Shown here: piece by piece, positions 1 to 8,663 of the stretch | How the letters are laid out: each line of letters begins with the position of its first letter | How positions within the stretch are numbered: position 1 is the stretch's first letter | NCBI RefSeq assembly: GCF_004307455.1 | Contig: NZ_SEWX01000001.1 | Location: 496,001-560,000 of the forward strand | Direction of reading: 5' to 3' | DNA: 64,000 bases | Origin: Aquirufa nivalisilvae | GTDB taxonomy: Bacteria; Bacteroidota; Bacteroidia; Cytophagales; Spirosomataceae | Position numbers and translations under genes: made by a program | The notes under the pieces: model-generated | Database searches by the model: none | The model's input: only the letters and a program-made list of their open reading frames with translations | Told to the model about the DNA's origin: nothing

Positions 1-2
1 CA

Positions 3-128
<126 letters not shown>

Positions 129-132
129 TATT

Positions 133-1299
133 ATGTCCTCAGATCGTTATTTACAAAGAGGGGTTTCTGCATCTAAAGATGATGTACACAAGGCGATATC
201 GACCTTAGATAAAGGATTATTCCCGAGAGCATTCTGCAAAATTTCTCCCGATATGTTGGGTGGAGATGAGGCATATTGCAACATCATGCATGCGGATGGT
301 GCAGGTACAAAATCCTCTTTGGCATACCTTTATTGGAAAGAAACAGGAGATATTTCTGTTTGGAGAGGCATTGCTCAAGATGCAGTTGTTATGAATACGG
401 ACGACTTAATATGTGTGGGGGCAACGGACCATATGTTGTTATCCAGCACGATTGGTCGAAATAAAAATTTGATCCCTGGAGAAGTTATTGCTGAGATTAT
501 TCAAGGCACCGAGGAGGTATTACAGATGCTTCGAGATAATGGGATTGGTATTTACAGTACTGGAGGAGAAACAGCAGATGTGGGGGATTTGGTACGCACT
601 ATTATTGTGGATAGTACAGTTGTTGCCCGTTTAAAACGTTCGGATGTGGTTTCTAATGAGCATATTCAAGCGGGAGACGTCATCATCGGTTTAGCATCAG
701 ATGGCCAGGCTAATTATGAGAAAACCTATAATGGCGGAATGGGAAGCAATGGCTTAACTTCGGCGCGTCATGATGTATTGGGGCACTATTTAGCGGGTCA
801 ATATCCAGAAAGTTTTGATCCTCAGGTTCCTCGTGATTTAGTTTACTCTGGGTCAAGAAGATTAGAGGAGGCTGTTGCTGGTACACCCATGAATGTGGGT
901 CAATTGATTCTGTCTCCTACCAGAACCTACGCTCCTGTGATCAAAGCAATATTAGAGGAGTTGCGCCCACATTTACACGGCATGGTACATTGTTCGGGCG
1001 GTGCGCAAACCAAAGTGATGCATTTTGTGGATCAAGTACATATCATTAAAGATCAATTATTTCCGGTGCCGGCTTTATTTGAGATGATTCAAAAAGAAAG
1101 TGGAACGAGCTATCAGGAAATGTATCAGGTCTTCAATATGGGTCATCGGATGGAAATCTATGTTAATCCTATGTATGCAGACCAGATTATTCAGATTTCT
1201 CAAAGCTTTGGTATACCAGCTCAAGTGATTGGTCGAGTAGAACCATCCACAAGTAAGAAGTTGACGATCCGAAGTGAATTTGGGGAGTTTGTATATTAA
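133..1299 (+). CDS. purM: AIR synthase / phosphoribosylformylglycinamidine cyclo-ligase-like protein
   Basis: 388 residues resembling PurM, which in de novo purine synthesis closes the imidazole ring of AIR from FGAM using ATP. Seen: an N-terminal RGVSASKDDV stretch, the HADGAGTKSSLAY motif (residues about 53-65) that corresponds to the PurM nucleotide/Mg loop, DDLICVGA, and the STGGETADVGD motif (about 142-152), all in the order expected of the AIRS N-terminal and C-terminal domains. It is somewhat longer than the roughly 345-residue E. coli enzyme, as is common for the Bacteroidota version, which is sometimes annotated only as AIR synthase-related protein. It follows hemB directly. A diverged PurM paralogue with another role cannot be excluded. 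Confidence 0.85.
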   Translation: MSSDRYLQRGVSASKDDVHKAISTLDKGLFPRAFCKISPDMLGGDEAYCNIMHADGAGTKSSLAYLYWKETGDISVWRGIAQDAVVMNTDDLICVGATDHMLLSSTIGRNKNLIPGEVIAEIIQGTEEVLQMLRDNGIGIYSTGGETADVGDLVRTIIVDSTVVARLKRSDVVSNEHIQAGDVIIGLASDGQANYEKTYNGGMGSNGLTSARHDVLGHYLAGQYPESFDPQVPRDLVYSGSRRLEEAVAGTPMNVGQLILSPTRTYAPVIKAILEELRPHLHGMVHCSGGAQTKVMHFVDQVHIIKDQLFPVPALFEMIQKESGTSYQEMYQVFNMGHRMEIYVNPMYADQIIQISQSFGIPAQVIGRVEPSTSKKLTIRSEFGEFVY

Positions 1300-1321
1300 T
1301 ATCAATTAAATCAAGGGCTTA

Positions 1322-1353
1322 CTTGTAAGTTTGCCAATAACTTTTTATATTTG
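1322..1353 (+). promoter_or_regulatory. Bacteroidota-type promoter of the rplU-rpmA operon
   Basis: A cTTG box at 1322-1325 is followed after 20 bases by TATATTTG at 1346-1353. This matches the Bacteroidota housekeeping pattern (TTTG, about 19-21 bases, TAnnTTTG). Transcription would start near 1358, leaving a leader of about 65 bases before rplU. I could not assign the leader to a known ribosomal-protein autoregulatory RNA. Confidence 0.6.
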
Positions 1354-1425
1354 CACCCCCATTTAAAAGGCTTTTGAAAGGTATTCCTAGCCTCGTGGGA
1401 TTGTTTCACTTAAATACATAAAAGA

Positions 1426-1740
1426 ATGTACGCAATCGTAGAAATTGCCGGGCAGCAATTTAAAGTAGAAAAAGACCGTTCCGTTTATACCCACCGTTTG
1501 GCGGGCGAGGAAGGCGCTGCACTGGTTTTCGACAAGGTTTTACTTGTTGACAAAGACGGAGATGTGACCGTTGGAGCCCCTACTGTAGAGGGAGCTAAAA
1601 TCACAGGAAAAATTGTAGCTCACGTTCGTGGCGAGAAAGTCTTGGTTTTCAAGAAGAAACGCAGAAAGAGTTATCAAAAAATGAATGGTCACCGTCAAGA
1701 TTTGACGAAGGTTTTGATCGAGTCAATTTCTTTAAAATAA
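1426..1740 (+). CDS. rplU: 50S ribosomal protein L21
   Basis: 104 residues starting [15 protein letters not shown], the classic L21 N-terminus, with the basic [17 protein letters not shown] segment near residues 79-95 that contacts 23S rRNA. Length is normal for L21. It is the first gene of the usual L21-L27 pair; L27 begins 39 bases downstream. A good promoter lies at 1322-1353. Confidence 0.97.
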   Translation: MYAIVEIAGQQFKVEKDRSVYTHRLAGEEGAALVFDKVLLVDKDGDVTVGAPTVEGAKITGKIVAHVRGEKVLVFKKKRRKSYQKMNGHRQDLTKVLIESISLK

Positions 1741-1779
1741 TTGTTTAATCAACGTTTTATACGTTTAACATAATATAAC

Positions 1780-2193
1780 ATGGCACATAAAAAAGGGGCC
1801 GGATCATCCAAAAACGGTCGCGAATCGCATAGTAAACGACTTGGCGTTAAGTTATTTGGTGGCCAAGCAGTTATCGCAGGTAACATTATTGTTCGTCAAA
1901 GAGGAACAGCTCACAATCCAGGATTGAATGTAGGCGTAGGAAAAGATCATACATTATTTGCTTTATCTGATGGTGTTGTAACCTTCAAAAAAGGATTTAA
2001 AGGTCGTTCTTTCGTTCACGTTTTGCCTATTGCTGCTAGTGCAGTAGCTGCTGATAAACCAGCGGTTGCCAAAGCTCCAGCGAAGAAAGCAGCTCCAGCT
2101 CCAAAGGCTGAGGTAGCAGTGGAAGCCGCTGTAGAAGCAGCTCCAAAAGCAAAGAAAGCTCCAGCAAAGAAAGCAGCTCCAACAGCTGAGTAA
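1780..2193 (+). CDS. rpmA: 50S ribosomal protein L27 with a long Ala/Lys/Pro tail
   Basis: Residues 1 to about 85 are an ordinary L27: [20 protein letters not shown], then [23 protein letters not shown] and the [12 protein letters not shown] core. L27 sits at the peptidyl-transferase side of the 50S subunit. The unusual part is a further 50 or so residues made almost only of Ala, Lys, Pro, Glu and Val, with repeated [20 protein letters not shown] units like a histone-H1-type tail. Typical L27 proteins stop near residue 85. The tail stays in frame up to a clean TAA, followed by a terminator at 2216-2245. The tail's role is unknown. Confidence 0.95.
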   Translation: MAHKKGAGSSKNGRESHSKRLGVKLFGGQAVIAGNIIVRQRGTAHNPGLNVGVGKDHTLFALSDGVVTFKKGFKGRSFVHVLPIAASAVAADKPAVAKAPAKKAAPAPKAEVAVEAAVEAAPKAKKAPAKKAAPTAE

Positions 2194-2215
2194 TTTGTCT
2201 GATTGATATCAAAAG

Positions 2216-2245
2216 AACCTGGTGTTTTTACATCAGGTTTTTTTT
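2216..2245 (+). terminator. Intrinsic terminator after rpmA
   Basis: AACCTGGTG, loop TTTTTA, then CATCAGGTT (a 9-bp stem with one G-T pair) followed by a run of eight T. It lies 22 bases after the L27 stop codon and ends the rplU-rpmA operon. Confidence 0.8.
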
Positions 2246-2269
2246 GTGTGTTTGAAACCAAAAAGCACC

Positions 2270-2277
2270 TACCTTTG
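2270..2277 (+). promoter_or_regulatory. Probable -7 box for the NifU-like gene
   Basis: TACCTTTG fits TAnnTTTG and lies 20 bases before the ATG at 2298. A convincing -33 TTTG at the usual distance is not obvious; TTTG at 2243-2246 is slightly too far upstream. Confidence 0.4.
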
Positions 2278-2297
2278 TTGGGTTAAATAAAAATTCT

Positions 2298-2888
2298 ATG
2301 CTGCAATCTCAGATACATATATATACCGAGTCAACGCCCAATCCACAGTCCATGAAATTTGTTTTCAATGTGGAATTATTGCCTGATGGCATGTCGTTTG
2401 ATTATACTCAACCTGCTGATGGATTAACTAAGGAGAAAAACTCCCCTTTGGCCGTGGCTTTGTTTGGTTTTGATTTTGTGAAGCGTGTATTTATCACGAG
2501 TAATTTTGTCACTTTAACCAAAGCGGAACATGTGCTTTGGGAGGATGAACTTTTTGGAATCAAGCAATATTTGAAGAAATATTTCGAAGAGAAAAGACCT
2601 ATTTTCAGTTTACCTGAAAGTGCGATTTCTGATTCGGATGCAGAGGAGTCGGAAGTGATTGCGAAAATCAAAGAAGTACTGGAGCAATATGTAAAGCCAG
2701 CCGTTGAATCTGACGGAGGGGCCATCTCTTTTTATTCCTTTGATGAGGAGTCGGGCCAAGTAAAAGTGTTATTACAAGGATCTTGTTCGGGTTGTCCATC
2801 ATCTACCATGACCTTAAAGGCCGGTATAGAGGCCTTAATGACACGAATGGTACCTCAAGTGAAAGAAGTAGTCGCTGAAGGCGTTTAA
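2298..2888 (+). CDS. NifU-like Fe-S cluster scaffold/carrier protein
   Basis: 196 residues with two recognisable parts. Residues about 5-95 are the Nfu N-terminal domain (TESTPNPQSMKFVFN). Residues about 120-190 are the NifU C-terminal domain, with the cluster-binding CxxC in GSCSGCPSSTMTL (about 160-172). The family binds a [4Fe-4S] cluster at the interface of a dimer and hands it to target proteins in the cytosol. The layout equals that of mitochondrial NFU1-type proteins, common in Bacteroidota. It is monocistronic: a terminator lies upstream and a palindrome downstream, facing the convergent HAD gene. Confidence 0.9.
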   Translation: MLQSQIHIYTESTPNPQSMKFVFNVELLPDGMSFDYTQPADGLTKEKNSPLAVALFGFDFVKRVFITSNFVTLTKAEHVLWEDELFGIKQYLKKYFEEKRPIFSLPESAISDSDAEESEVIAKIKEVLEQYVKPAVESDGGAISFYSFDEESGQVKVLLQGSCSGCPSSTMTLKAGIEALMTRMVPQVKEVVAEGV

Positions 2889-2925
2889 TCAGTTTATTGG
2901 ACAAGAAAAAATCGAATCTTTCGTT

Positions 2926-2958
2926 AACCTTGACAGCGTTCCAAACGCTGTCAAGGTT
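2926..2958. repeat. Family A palindrome, copy 1
   Basis: AACCTTGACAGCGTT, loop CCA, AACGCTGTCAAGGTT: a perfect 15-bp stem. It lies between the converging nifU-like and HAD genes, and its last base is the first base (on the + strand) of the HAD stop triplet. No long T-run follows on either strand. Four more copies are at 3677, 31775, 32280 and 63649. Confidence 0.9.
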
Positions 2959-3636
2959 TAGAGAAAATCTAAAATTTCAAGCATTTCATTCACTTCACGG
3001 AAGTTCTCATGAATGATCTGGTGCGACACTTGTTCGTGTGCCCAAGTAGTGTGAAAAGGAACATGAATGCCATGTCCACCAATAGCCAAAACAGGCAAAA
3101 TATCCGATTTCAGGGAGTTTCCAATCATGAGAAATTCGTTCGTTTGAATATCTAGATGATGGATTAATTTTAAATAATCATGCTCTTTTTTGTTGGACAT
3201 GATTTCAATATGATGGAAGTACTTCTCTAATCCAGATTTAGCTAACTTTCTTTCTTGATCTAGTAAATCGCCTTTGGTTGCCACAACTAAACGATATTTT
3301 TGAGATAAAGTCTCTAATACGTCTTCTACTCCGGGTAAAATTTCAATGGGTTTATGAATTAATTCCTTTCCGATAGCCAAAATACGCTCAATTCCATCTA
3401 GACCGATAGTTCCTTTAGAAATTCGAGTGGCAGTTTCAATCATGGACAACATAAATCCTTTAACTCCATACCCATAGGTATCAAGATTGTCCATTTCAGT
3501 TTTGAAAAGCTCTTGTGAAGTACTATGAATGGGAAGGAAATTTTCCATCATTTGGCAGAAGTGTTTGTTCTGCCTCACTGAAATAGGGTTCATTAACCCA
3601 CAATGTATCATTCGCATCAAAGGCGATAACTTTCAT
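2958..3636 (-). pseudogene. HAD-family phosphatase gene, frameshifted near 3563-3570
   Basis: Read from the ATG at 3636, the first frame gives MKVIAFDANDTLWVNEPYF and continues to about ...SEAEQ. The rest of the protein (QMMENFLPIHS, the VATKGD motif II region, KPIEILPGVEDVL, the late IGNSLKSDI motif) lies in another frame. Joining the two needs one base lost or two gained near 3563-3570. The second frame alone is open for 220 codons from 3620, but its first residues (MMRMIHCGLMN) are out-of-frame artefact. Motif I reads D7-A-N9, so the second aspartate, the usual acid/base of HAD phosphatases, is Asn. Either a decaying gene or a sequencing/assembly error. Confidence 0.75.
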
Positions 3637-3676
3637 ATATCAGTTTGTTGGATACGATTTTGAGAGGATTATCGTT

Positions 3677-3709
3677 AACCTTGACAGCGTTTGGAACGCT
3701 GGCAAGGTT
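3677..3709. repeat. Family A palindrome, copy 2
   Basis: AACCTTGACAGCGTT, loop TGG, AACGCTGGCAAGGTT: 15-bp arms with one mismatch (T to G in the right arm). It lies between the tpiA stop and the start of the HAD gene, both on the minus strand. Same arm order as copy 1. Confidence 0.85.
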
Positions 3710-3726
3710 TAGAAAAAATCATATTT

Positions 3727-4488
3727 TTAGAATGACTTGGCAATGGTAATGAAATCGCCAGCTTTCAAAGAAGCGCCACCAATTAATCCACCATCTACAT
3801 CAGCACATGCAAATAATTCAGCCGCATTTTGTGCATTGCAACTTCCTCCATATAAAATTGAACATGCATCTGCGACAGCTTGGCCATATTTTCCGGCAAT
3901 ATGCTGACGTAAATAAGCATGCATTTCTTGTGCTTGAGCTGAAGAAGCTGTTAAGCCAGTACCAATGGCCCAGATTGGCTCATAGGCAATTACCACTTGA
4001 CCAAATGCCTCAGCACTTAAGTGGAACAAACTCTCCGTTAATTGTTGTGCTACAAAAGCTAAAAATTCGCCACCTTCACGCAACTCAAGGCTCTCTCCAC
4101 AACAAAAAATAGGGGTTAATTTATTTTCTAAAGCAGCATCTACTTTAGCTGCCAATTGAGCATTGCTTTCTTGGAAATACTGTCTACGCTCGGAGTGTCC
4201 TAAAATAACATAGGGAACTCCAGCAGAAGCCAACATAGGAGCAGAAATTTCGCCTGTGTAAGCACCTGAAGCCTTTTCATGGCAGTTTTGGGCTGATACG
4301 GATAAATTAGCAATTCCTTCAGTCGCTTTATTTACTTCAGAAATAAATAGCGATGGAGGTGCCATAATTACCTGTACATTGGATGGGACATCCGATTTTA
4401 CTAATGCTGCTACTTCAGCAGCTAATGCCACAGCTTCTGCAGCTGTTTTATTCATTTTCCAGTTTCCTGCAACAATCTTTTTTCTCAT
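3727..4488 (-). CDS. tpiA: Triosephosphate isomerase
   Basis: Interconverts dihydroxyacetone phosphate and glyceraldehyde-3-phosphate in glycolysis and gluconeogenesis. Seen: GNWKMN with the substrate-binding lysine, LGHSERR with the catalytic histidine, AYEPIWAIGTG with the catalytic glutamate, and LYGGS plus GGLIGGASL for phosphate binding. 253 residues, the normal length. I start it at the ATG at 4488 (MRKKIVAGNWKMN). An ATG at 4512 is in frame, but the -7 box TAATTTTG (4510-4517, minus strand) overlaps it, so that codon would not be transcribed. Confidence 0.96.
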   Translation of the reverse strand: MRKKIVAGNWKMNKTAAEAVALAAEVAALVKSDVPSNVQVIMAPPSLFISEVNKATEGIANLSVSAQNCHEKASGAYTGEISAPMLASAGVPYVILGHSERRQYFQESNAQLAAKVDAALENKLTPIFCCGESLELREGGEFLAFVAQQLTESLFHLSAEAFGQVVIAYEPIWAIGTGLTASSAQAQEMHAYLRQHIAGKYGQAVADACSILYGGSCNAQNAAELFACADVDGGLIGGASLKAGDFITIAKSF

Positions 4489-4509
4489 ACGTTCATCTTT
4501 TTTGGTGTG

Positions 4510-4517
4510 CAAAATTA
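4510..4517 (-). promoter_or_regulatory. -7 promoter box of tpiA
   Basis: On the minus strand this reads TAATTTTG (TAnnTTTG), 21 bases before the tpiA ATG at 4488. It helps choose that start over 4512. Confidence 0.5.
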
Positions 4518-4629
4518 CAATTCCTTTCTGGCTTAAGAAAAATTACTACGAAAAATCAATCCCAAAGCCCCAAAGATTCAGGCTTTTGCCGTATTTTCAC
4601 AACTTGGTATTTTCAAATTCGACCATTCC

Positions 4630-7600
4630 ATGAAACTTCAAAAAATAGTAATAAGCCATAGTCTCCTGCTTATATTTTCCTTACTCATTACTTCTTCTGC
4701 TTGGGCACAATCCAGTTTATTTCCCCATGCCAAACAGAAATGGGTGGATTCAGTATATGCAACACTTAGTTTGGATCAAAAAATTGGACAAGTACTAATG
4801 CCTCGTGGTAATACAGGCCCTATTTATGATACCGCCCGCCTAAATTCCATTGTAAGGGATTATCATGTAGGGGGATTTGTGTTTTTTGCTGGCTATCCTA
4901 CTAACCAAGCTAGACTTGTAAATAAATTACAGGCCATGTCCAAAGTGCCATTATTTATAGGCATGGACTTAGAATGGGGCTTAAATATGCGTTTGGATTC
5001 AACCGTTCGCTATCCCTACCAAATGACGCTCGGAGCCATGCAAGGGAATGATGCATTGATCGAAAAGATGGGTTTTCAAATTGCGCAGCAATGTAAGCGT
5101 ATGGGTGTCCATATCAATTATGCTCCTGTGGTGGATGTGAATAATAATCCCAATAACCCGGTTATTAATTTTCGTTCATTTGGCGAGGACCGTGATTTAG
5201 TGACACAGAAAGCTTTGGCTTATATGCGAGGGCTTCAAAAAGGAGGAGTTATTACTTCAGCAAAACACTTTCCTGGTCATGGAGATACAGGCACAGATTC
5301 TCACTATGACTTACCCATTCTAAGCCACAGTCGCAGTAGACTGGATAGTTTGGAATTATTCCCATATCGAGAGTTAATCCAAAAAGGTTTGCAAGGAATC
5401 ATGGTGGGGCATCTCAATATTCCTTCTTTAGATACCACAGCCAGTTTGGCATCAACGCTTTCAAAACCGATAGTCAAAGGCTTATTGCGTGACGAATTGA
5501 AGTTTGAAGGGCTGGTATTTACCGATGCCATGGACATGAAGGGAGCTACCAAAATGTTTCCCGAAGGAACGGCCAATGTGAAAGCCATTTTAGCAGGGAA
5601 TGATATTTTAGAAACTTTTGTGGATGTGCCTTCCGCTTTTAATGCCATAAAAAAGGCGATTACTTCTGGAGAATTGACAGAAGAGGATTTGAACTTTCGA
5701 GTTAAAAAAATATTGAATGCTAAAGCATGGGCAGGATTGGATCAGTATCAACCTATTGCCATTGAAAACCTGATTGAAGATTTAAACCCGATTCATTCAG
5801 AAGTACTGAATAAACAGTTGGCAGAAAAAACGGCTACCGTGTTGAAGAATACAGACAACTTGATTCCTCTTCGAAATGTACATCAATTAAAAGTGGCCAC
5901 GCTTGCCATTGGCAAGGCTAATTATGGAAGTACTTTCCCTACGGAGTTTCAAAAAATGGCCCAAAACTATATGGAAATGGATCATTTTTATGTAGATGAA
6001 ACGAGTGCAGATACTACGATAGCTAATACTCAAGCAAAATTAAATGCATACGATGTCGTGCTTTTGGGAATTCATGGAACCTCCATTCGTCCAGCCAATA
6101 ATTATAGTATTAAAGCTCCCATCAAAACCTTGGTAGATCGTTTTATAAGTCCAAAGACCGTAGTGGTGCATTTAGGCAATGCCTTTACTCTCACCAAGTT
6201 CGATTCTTTGCAAAAAGCTGCGGCCTTGATTACTATGTATCAAGATGGGATAGCCCAACAAGAAGTGGCTGCTCAGTTGATTTTCGGAGGTTTGCCTGCT
6301 TCGGGAAAGTTCCCCGTGACCTTAAATGCCAAGTTTGTTCGAGGAATGGGGATTTCTACACCAACCTTAGCCCGTTTGCAGTATAATGTATTGCCTGAAG
6401 CAGTTGGAATTCAAAGTGCTTACCTAAATAAACAAGTTGATTCATTAGCTAAATTAGCCATTCAAGTTAAAGGGGCCCCAGGGGTAGTTGTTTTAATTGC
6501 GAAAGAAGGGAAAGTGATTTATCATAAAGCCTTTGGAAATCAAACCTATGAATCCAGTACGCCTTTGCGCAAAACGGATATTTTTGACCTAGCTTCTATT
6601 ACTAAGATATCGACATCCATTCCTGCTTTAATGAAATGGGAAGATGAAGGAAAATTTTCCCTTCAAGAGGGGATGGGAGCCTTAATTCCGGATCTTAAGG
6701 CCTCCAATAAAGCGAATTTGAAATATATTGATGTACTGACTCATCAGGCTAGATTAAGAGCTTGGATTCCGTTTTGGCAAGAATATGTAGATAGTACTGA
6801 CATGATTTTTCATAGTAAGAAATTCAATGAGCGTTTTGCCAAGAAAGATTTGAAAACCACAGTTGTGGAGAAATTTATCACCAAAACGCAAGGTGAAGAC
6901 CGTGTGAAAGCATTGATTAAGCAGCAATACAAAATGCTTTGGGATAGTTGTGTCGATATAAAATCCGAAGTAACTCGCTGGAAACCTAAAACCATCTCTT
7001 ATCAATATTCAGAAGAATATCCGATCAAGATTACGGATAACTTGTGGGGACATAGCAGTTTATCTAGCCAGCTGTTTGCTGCGATTAAAAACTCACCTTT
7101 GAGAGAAAAGAAAGAATATGTGTATTCTGATCTTTCTTACTATTATTTACCAAGGGTTTCTCCTCGCATGTCGGGTAAAGAATGGACGGAATTTTTATCC
7201 GATACTTTTTATAAACCATTGGGCGCTAGTACCTTGGTTTACCAAGCAGATAAGCATTTCCCAATGGATAGAATTGTGCCAACGGAATATGATTCTTTGT
7301 TCAGGAAGACCTTAATTCATGGAAAAGTGCATGATGAGGGGGCCGCACTTTTGGATGGCATAAGTGGACATGCGGGCTTATTTGGGAATGCCAATGACCT
7401 AGCTAAATTGATGCAAATGTATTTGCAAAGAGGATATTATGGAGGCCAACAGTTTATCAAGGAAGAAACGATGAGAACGTGGACATCCTATCCTTTTTCC
7501 ATCGATGAAAACTCCCGGAGAGGAATTGGATTTGATAAGCCAGATCGTAAAAAGCCAGGGATTTCAGCAGCGGCATCAGCTAGTGCCGAAAGTTTTGGAC

Positions 7601-7770
7601 ACTCAGGCTTTACCGGAACTTACACATGGATTGACCCTGCCCATGATTTAGTTTATGTCTTTTTATCCAATCGTGTATATCCAACCCGAAATAATAGTAA
7701 GATTAGCGATATGAATATCCGAACAGGAATCAATGAAGTGATCTATCAAGCGATTAAGAAAGGAAACTAA
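4630..7770 (+). CDS. Exported GH3 beta-N-acetylhexosaminidase (NagZ-like) fused to a class C beta-lactamase-type serine hydrolase
   Basis: 1046 residues. Residues 1-27 are a signal peptide ending SSAWAQ. Residues about 35-380 are a GH3 domain with the NagZ signature KHFPGHGDTGTDSHYDLP (from about residue 212) and the nucleophile region VFTDAMDM (Asp near 299). A linker/GH3 C-domain-like part follows to about 600. Residues about 610-1040 are a beta-lactamase/transpeptidase-type domain with SITK (Ser near 656) as the SxxK motif, YSD in place of YxN, and HSGFTGT near 991. By family knowledge it cleaves GlcNAc from peptidoglycan or related glycans and hydrolyses an ester or amide in the periplasm. 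The next gene starts 4 bases later. Confidence 0.88.
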   Translation: MKLQKIVISHSLLLIFSLLITSSAWAQSSLFPHAKQKWVDSVYATLSLDQKIGQVLMPRGNTGPIYDTARLNSIVRDYHVGGFVFFAGYPTNQARLVNKLQAMSKVPLFIGMDLEWGLNMRLDSTVRYPYQMTLGAMQGNDALIEKMGFQIAQQCKRMGVHINYAPVVDVNNNPNNPVINFRSFGEDRDLVTQKALAYMRGLQKGGVITSAKHFPGHGDTGTDSHYDLPILSHSRSRLDSLELFPYRELIQKGLQGIMVGHLNIPSLDTTASLASTLSKPIVKGLLRDELKFEGLVFTDAMDMKGATKMFPEGTANVKAILAGNDILETFVDVPSAFNAIKKAITSGELTEEDLNFRVKKILNAKAWAGLDQYQPIAIENLIEDLNPIHSEVLNKQLAEKTATVLKNTDNLIPLRNVHQLKVATLAIGKANYGSTFPTEFQKMAQNYMEMDHFYVDETSADTTIANTQAKLNAYDVVLLGIHGTSIRPANNYSIKAPIKTLVDRFISPKTVVVHLGNAFTLTKFDSLQKAAALITMYQDGIAQQEVAAQLIFGGLPASGKFPVTLNAKFVRGMGISTPTLARLQYNVLPEAVGIQSAYLNKQVDSLAKLAIQVKGAPGVVVLIAKEGKVIYHKAFGNQTYESSTPLRKTDIFDLASITKISTSIPALMKWEDEGKFSLQEGMGALIPDLKASNKANLKYIDVLTHQARLRAWIPFWQEYVDSTDMIFHSKKFNERFAKKDLKTTVVEKFITKTQGEDRVKALIKQQYKMLWDSCVDIKSEVTRWKPKTISYQYSEEYPIKITDNLWGHSSLSSQLFAAIKNSPLREKKEYVYSDLSYYYLPRVSPRMSGKEWTEFLSDTFYKPLGASTLVYQADKHFPMDRIVPTEYDSLFRKTLIHGKVHDEGAALLDGISGHAGLFGNANDLAKLMQMYLQRGYYGGQQFIKEETMRTWTSYPFSIDENSRRGIGFDKPDRKKPGISAAASASAESFGHSGFTGTYTWIDPAHDLVYVFLSNRVYPTRNNSKISDMNIRTGINEVIYQAIKKGN

Positions 7771-7774
7771 ATTG

Positions 7775-8662
7775 ATGAAAATACTGATCACTGGGGGTAC
7801 GGGTTTTATTGGGCAAGAATTGCAAAAGCAATTGAAAGAGAGTGGTCAAGAGGTAGTTATTTTATCCCGTCGTGGAGGTGATTTTCTTTGGAATCCTGCC
7901 AAAGGAGAAATGGATAGAAGGGCTTTGGAAGGGGTTGATGCCATCATACATTTAGCAGGTGCGGGAATTGCAGAGCAACGCTGGACAAATGCCAGAAAGG
8001 AAGAGTTAACTCAATCTCGAGTCCAAAGTTCACAAACTTTGTATCATGCCTTGAAACAATATCCACATCAAGTGCATACCTTGGTTTCTGCATCGGGTAT
8101 TGGTTATTATGGGGCAGATACAGGAGAGAAATTGTGTGAAGAAAGCACAGAGCCAGGCCAGGATTTTATTGCGTCTTGTACGCAAGCTTGGGAAGGGAGC
8201 CTGAAAGGAATTGAGGACTTAGGAATACGTGTGGTTAAGTTCCGAATAGGTTTAGTTATGGGAAATGGAGGAGGTATTTTCCCCGTTTTACAAAAACCGA
8301 TTCATTGGTTTGTAGGGGCCAATATTGGAACGGGGAAACAGTGGCAGTCTTGGATCCATTTGAAAGATTTGATAGCCATGTTCCAATGGGCATTACAAGA
8401 AAAATCGATGCATGGAGTTTATAATGCCGTAGCACCTGAACCGCTTCGTCAATCCGAATTGAACAAGCTGTTAGCACATGCCATGCGCAGACCTTTATTT
8501 TTACCTGCTGTTCCAGCTTTTGCTCTACGATTAGCATTAGGTGAAATGGCAGTTTTAGTGACAGGCGGAAATTTAGTTTCTTCGAATCGCATACAGAAAG
8601 AAGCCGGTTTTTCGTTTAGATTTGTACGATTTTCAGAAGCCCTCAAGGATTTAATCTCTTAA
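7775..8662 (+). CDS. TIGR01777-family SDR epimerase-like protein (YfcH-like)
   Basis: An extended SDR protein with the N-terminal Rossmann loop TGGTGFIGQEL, the SASGIGYYG stretch, and a C-terminal DUF1731-like segment (LRLALGEMAVLVTGG), which together define the TIGR01777 family. NAD(P) binding is expected; the substrate of this family is not established. I start at the ATG at 7775. The codon just before it is TTG. It follows the GH3 gene at once and abuts the LOG-family gene at 8664, so these are probably co-transcribed. Confidence 0.88.
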   Translation: MKILITGGTGFIGQELQKQLKESGQEVVILSRRGGDFLWNPAKGEMDRRALEGVDAIIHLAGAGIAEQRWTNARKEELTQSRVQSSQTLYHALKQYPHQVHTLVSASGIGYYGADTGEKLCEESTEPGQDFIASCTQAWEGSLKGIEDLGIRVVKFRIGLVMGNGGGIFPVLQKPIHWFVGANIGTGKQWQSWIHLKDLIAMFQWALQEKSMHGVYNAVAPEPLRQSELNKLLAHAMRRPLFLPAVPAFALRLALGEMAVLVTGGNLVSSNRIQKEAGFSFRFVRFSEALKDLIS

Positions 8663-8663
8663 T

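Noticed and set aside
1354-1425. Ribosomal-protein autoregulatory leader before rplU
   Set aside because: Leader length would allow one, but I could not find a stable conserved-looking structure.
2408-2725. Open frame of 105 codons opposite the NifU-like gene
   Set aside because: Antisense shadow; the + strand reading has clear NifU motifs.
3555-3575. Programmed ribosomal frameshift in the HAD gene
   Set aside because: The bases at the switch do not form an X-XXY-YYZ slippery site, and no stem or internal Shine-Dalgarno-like sequence was seen; mutation or sequencing error is simpler.
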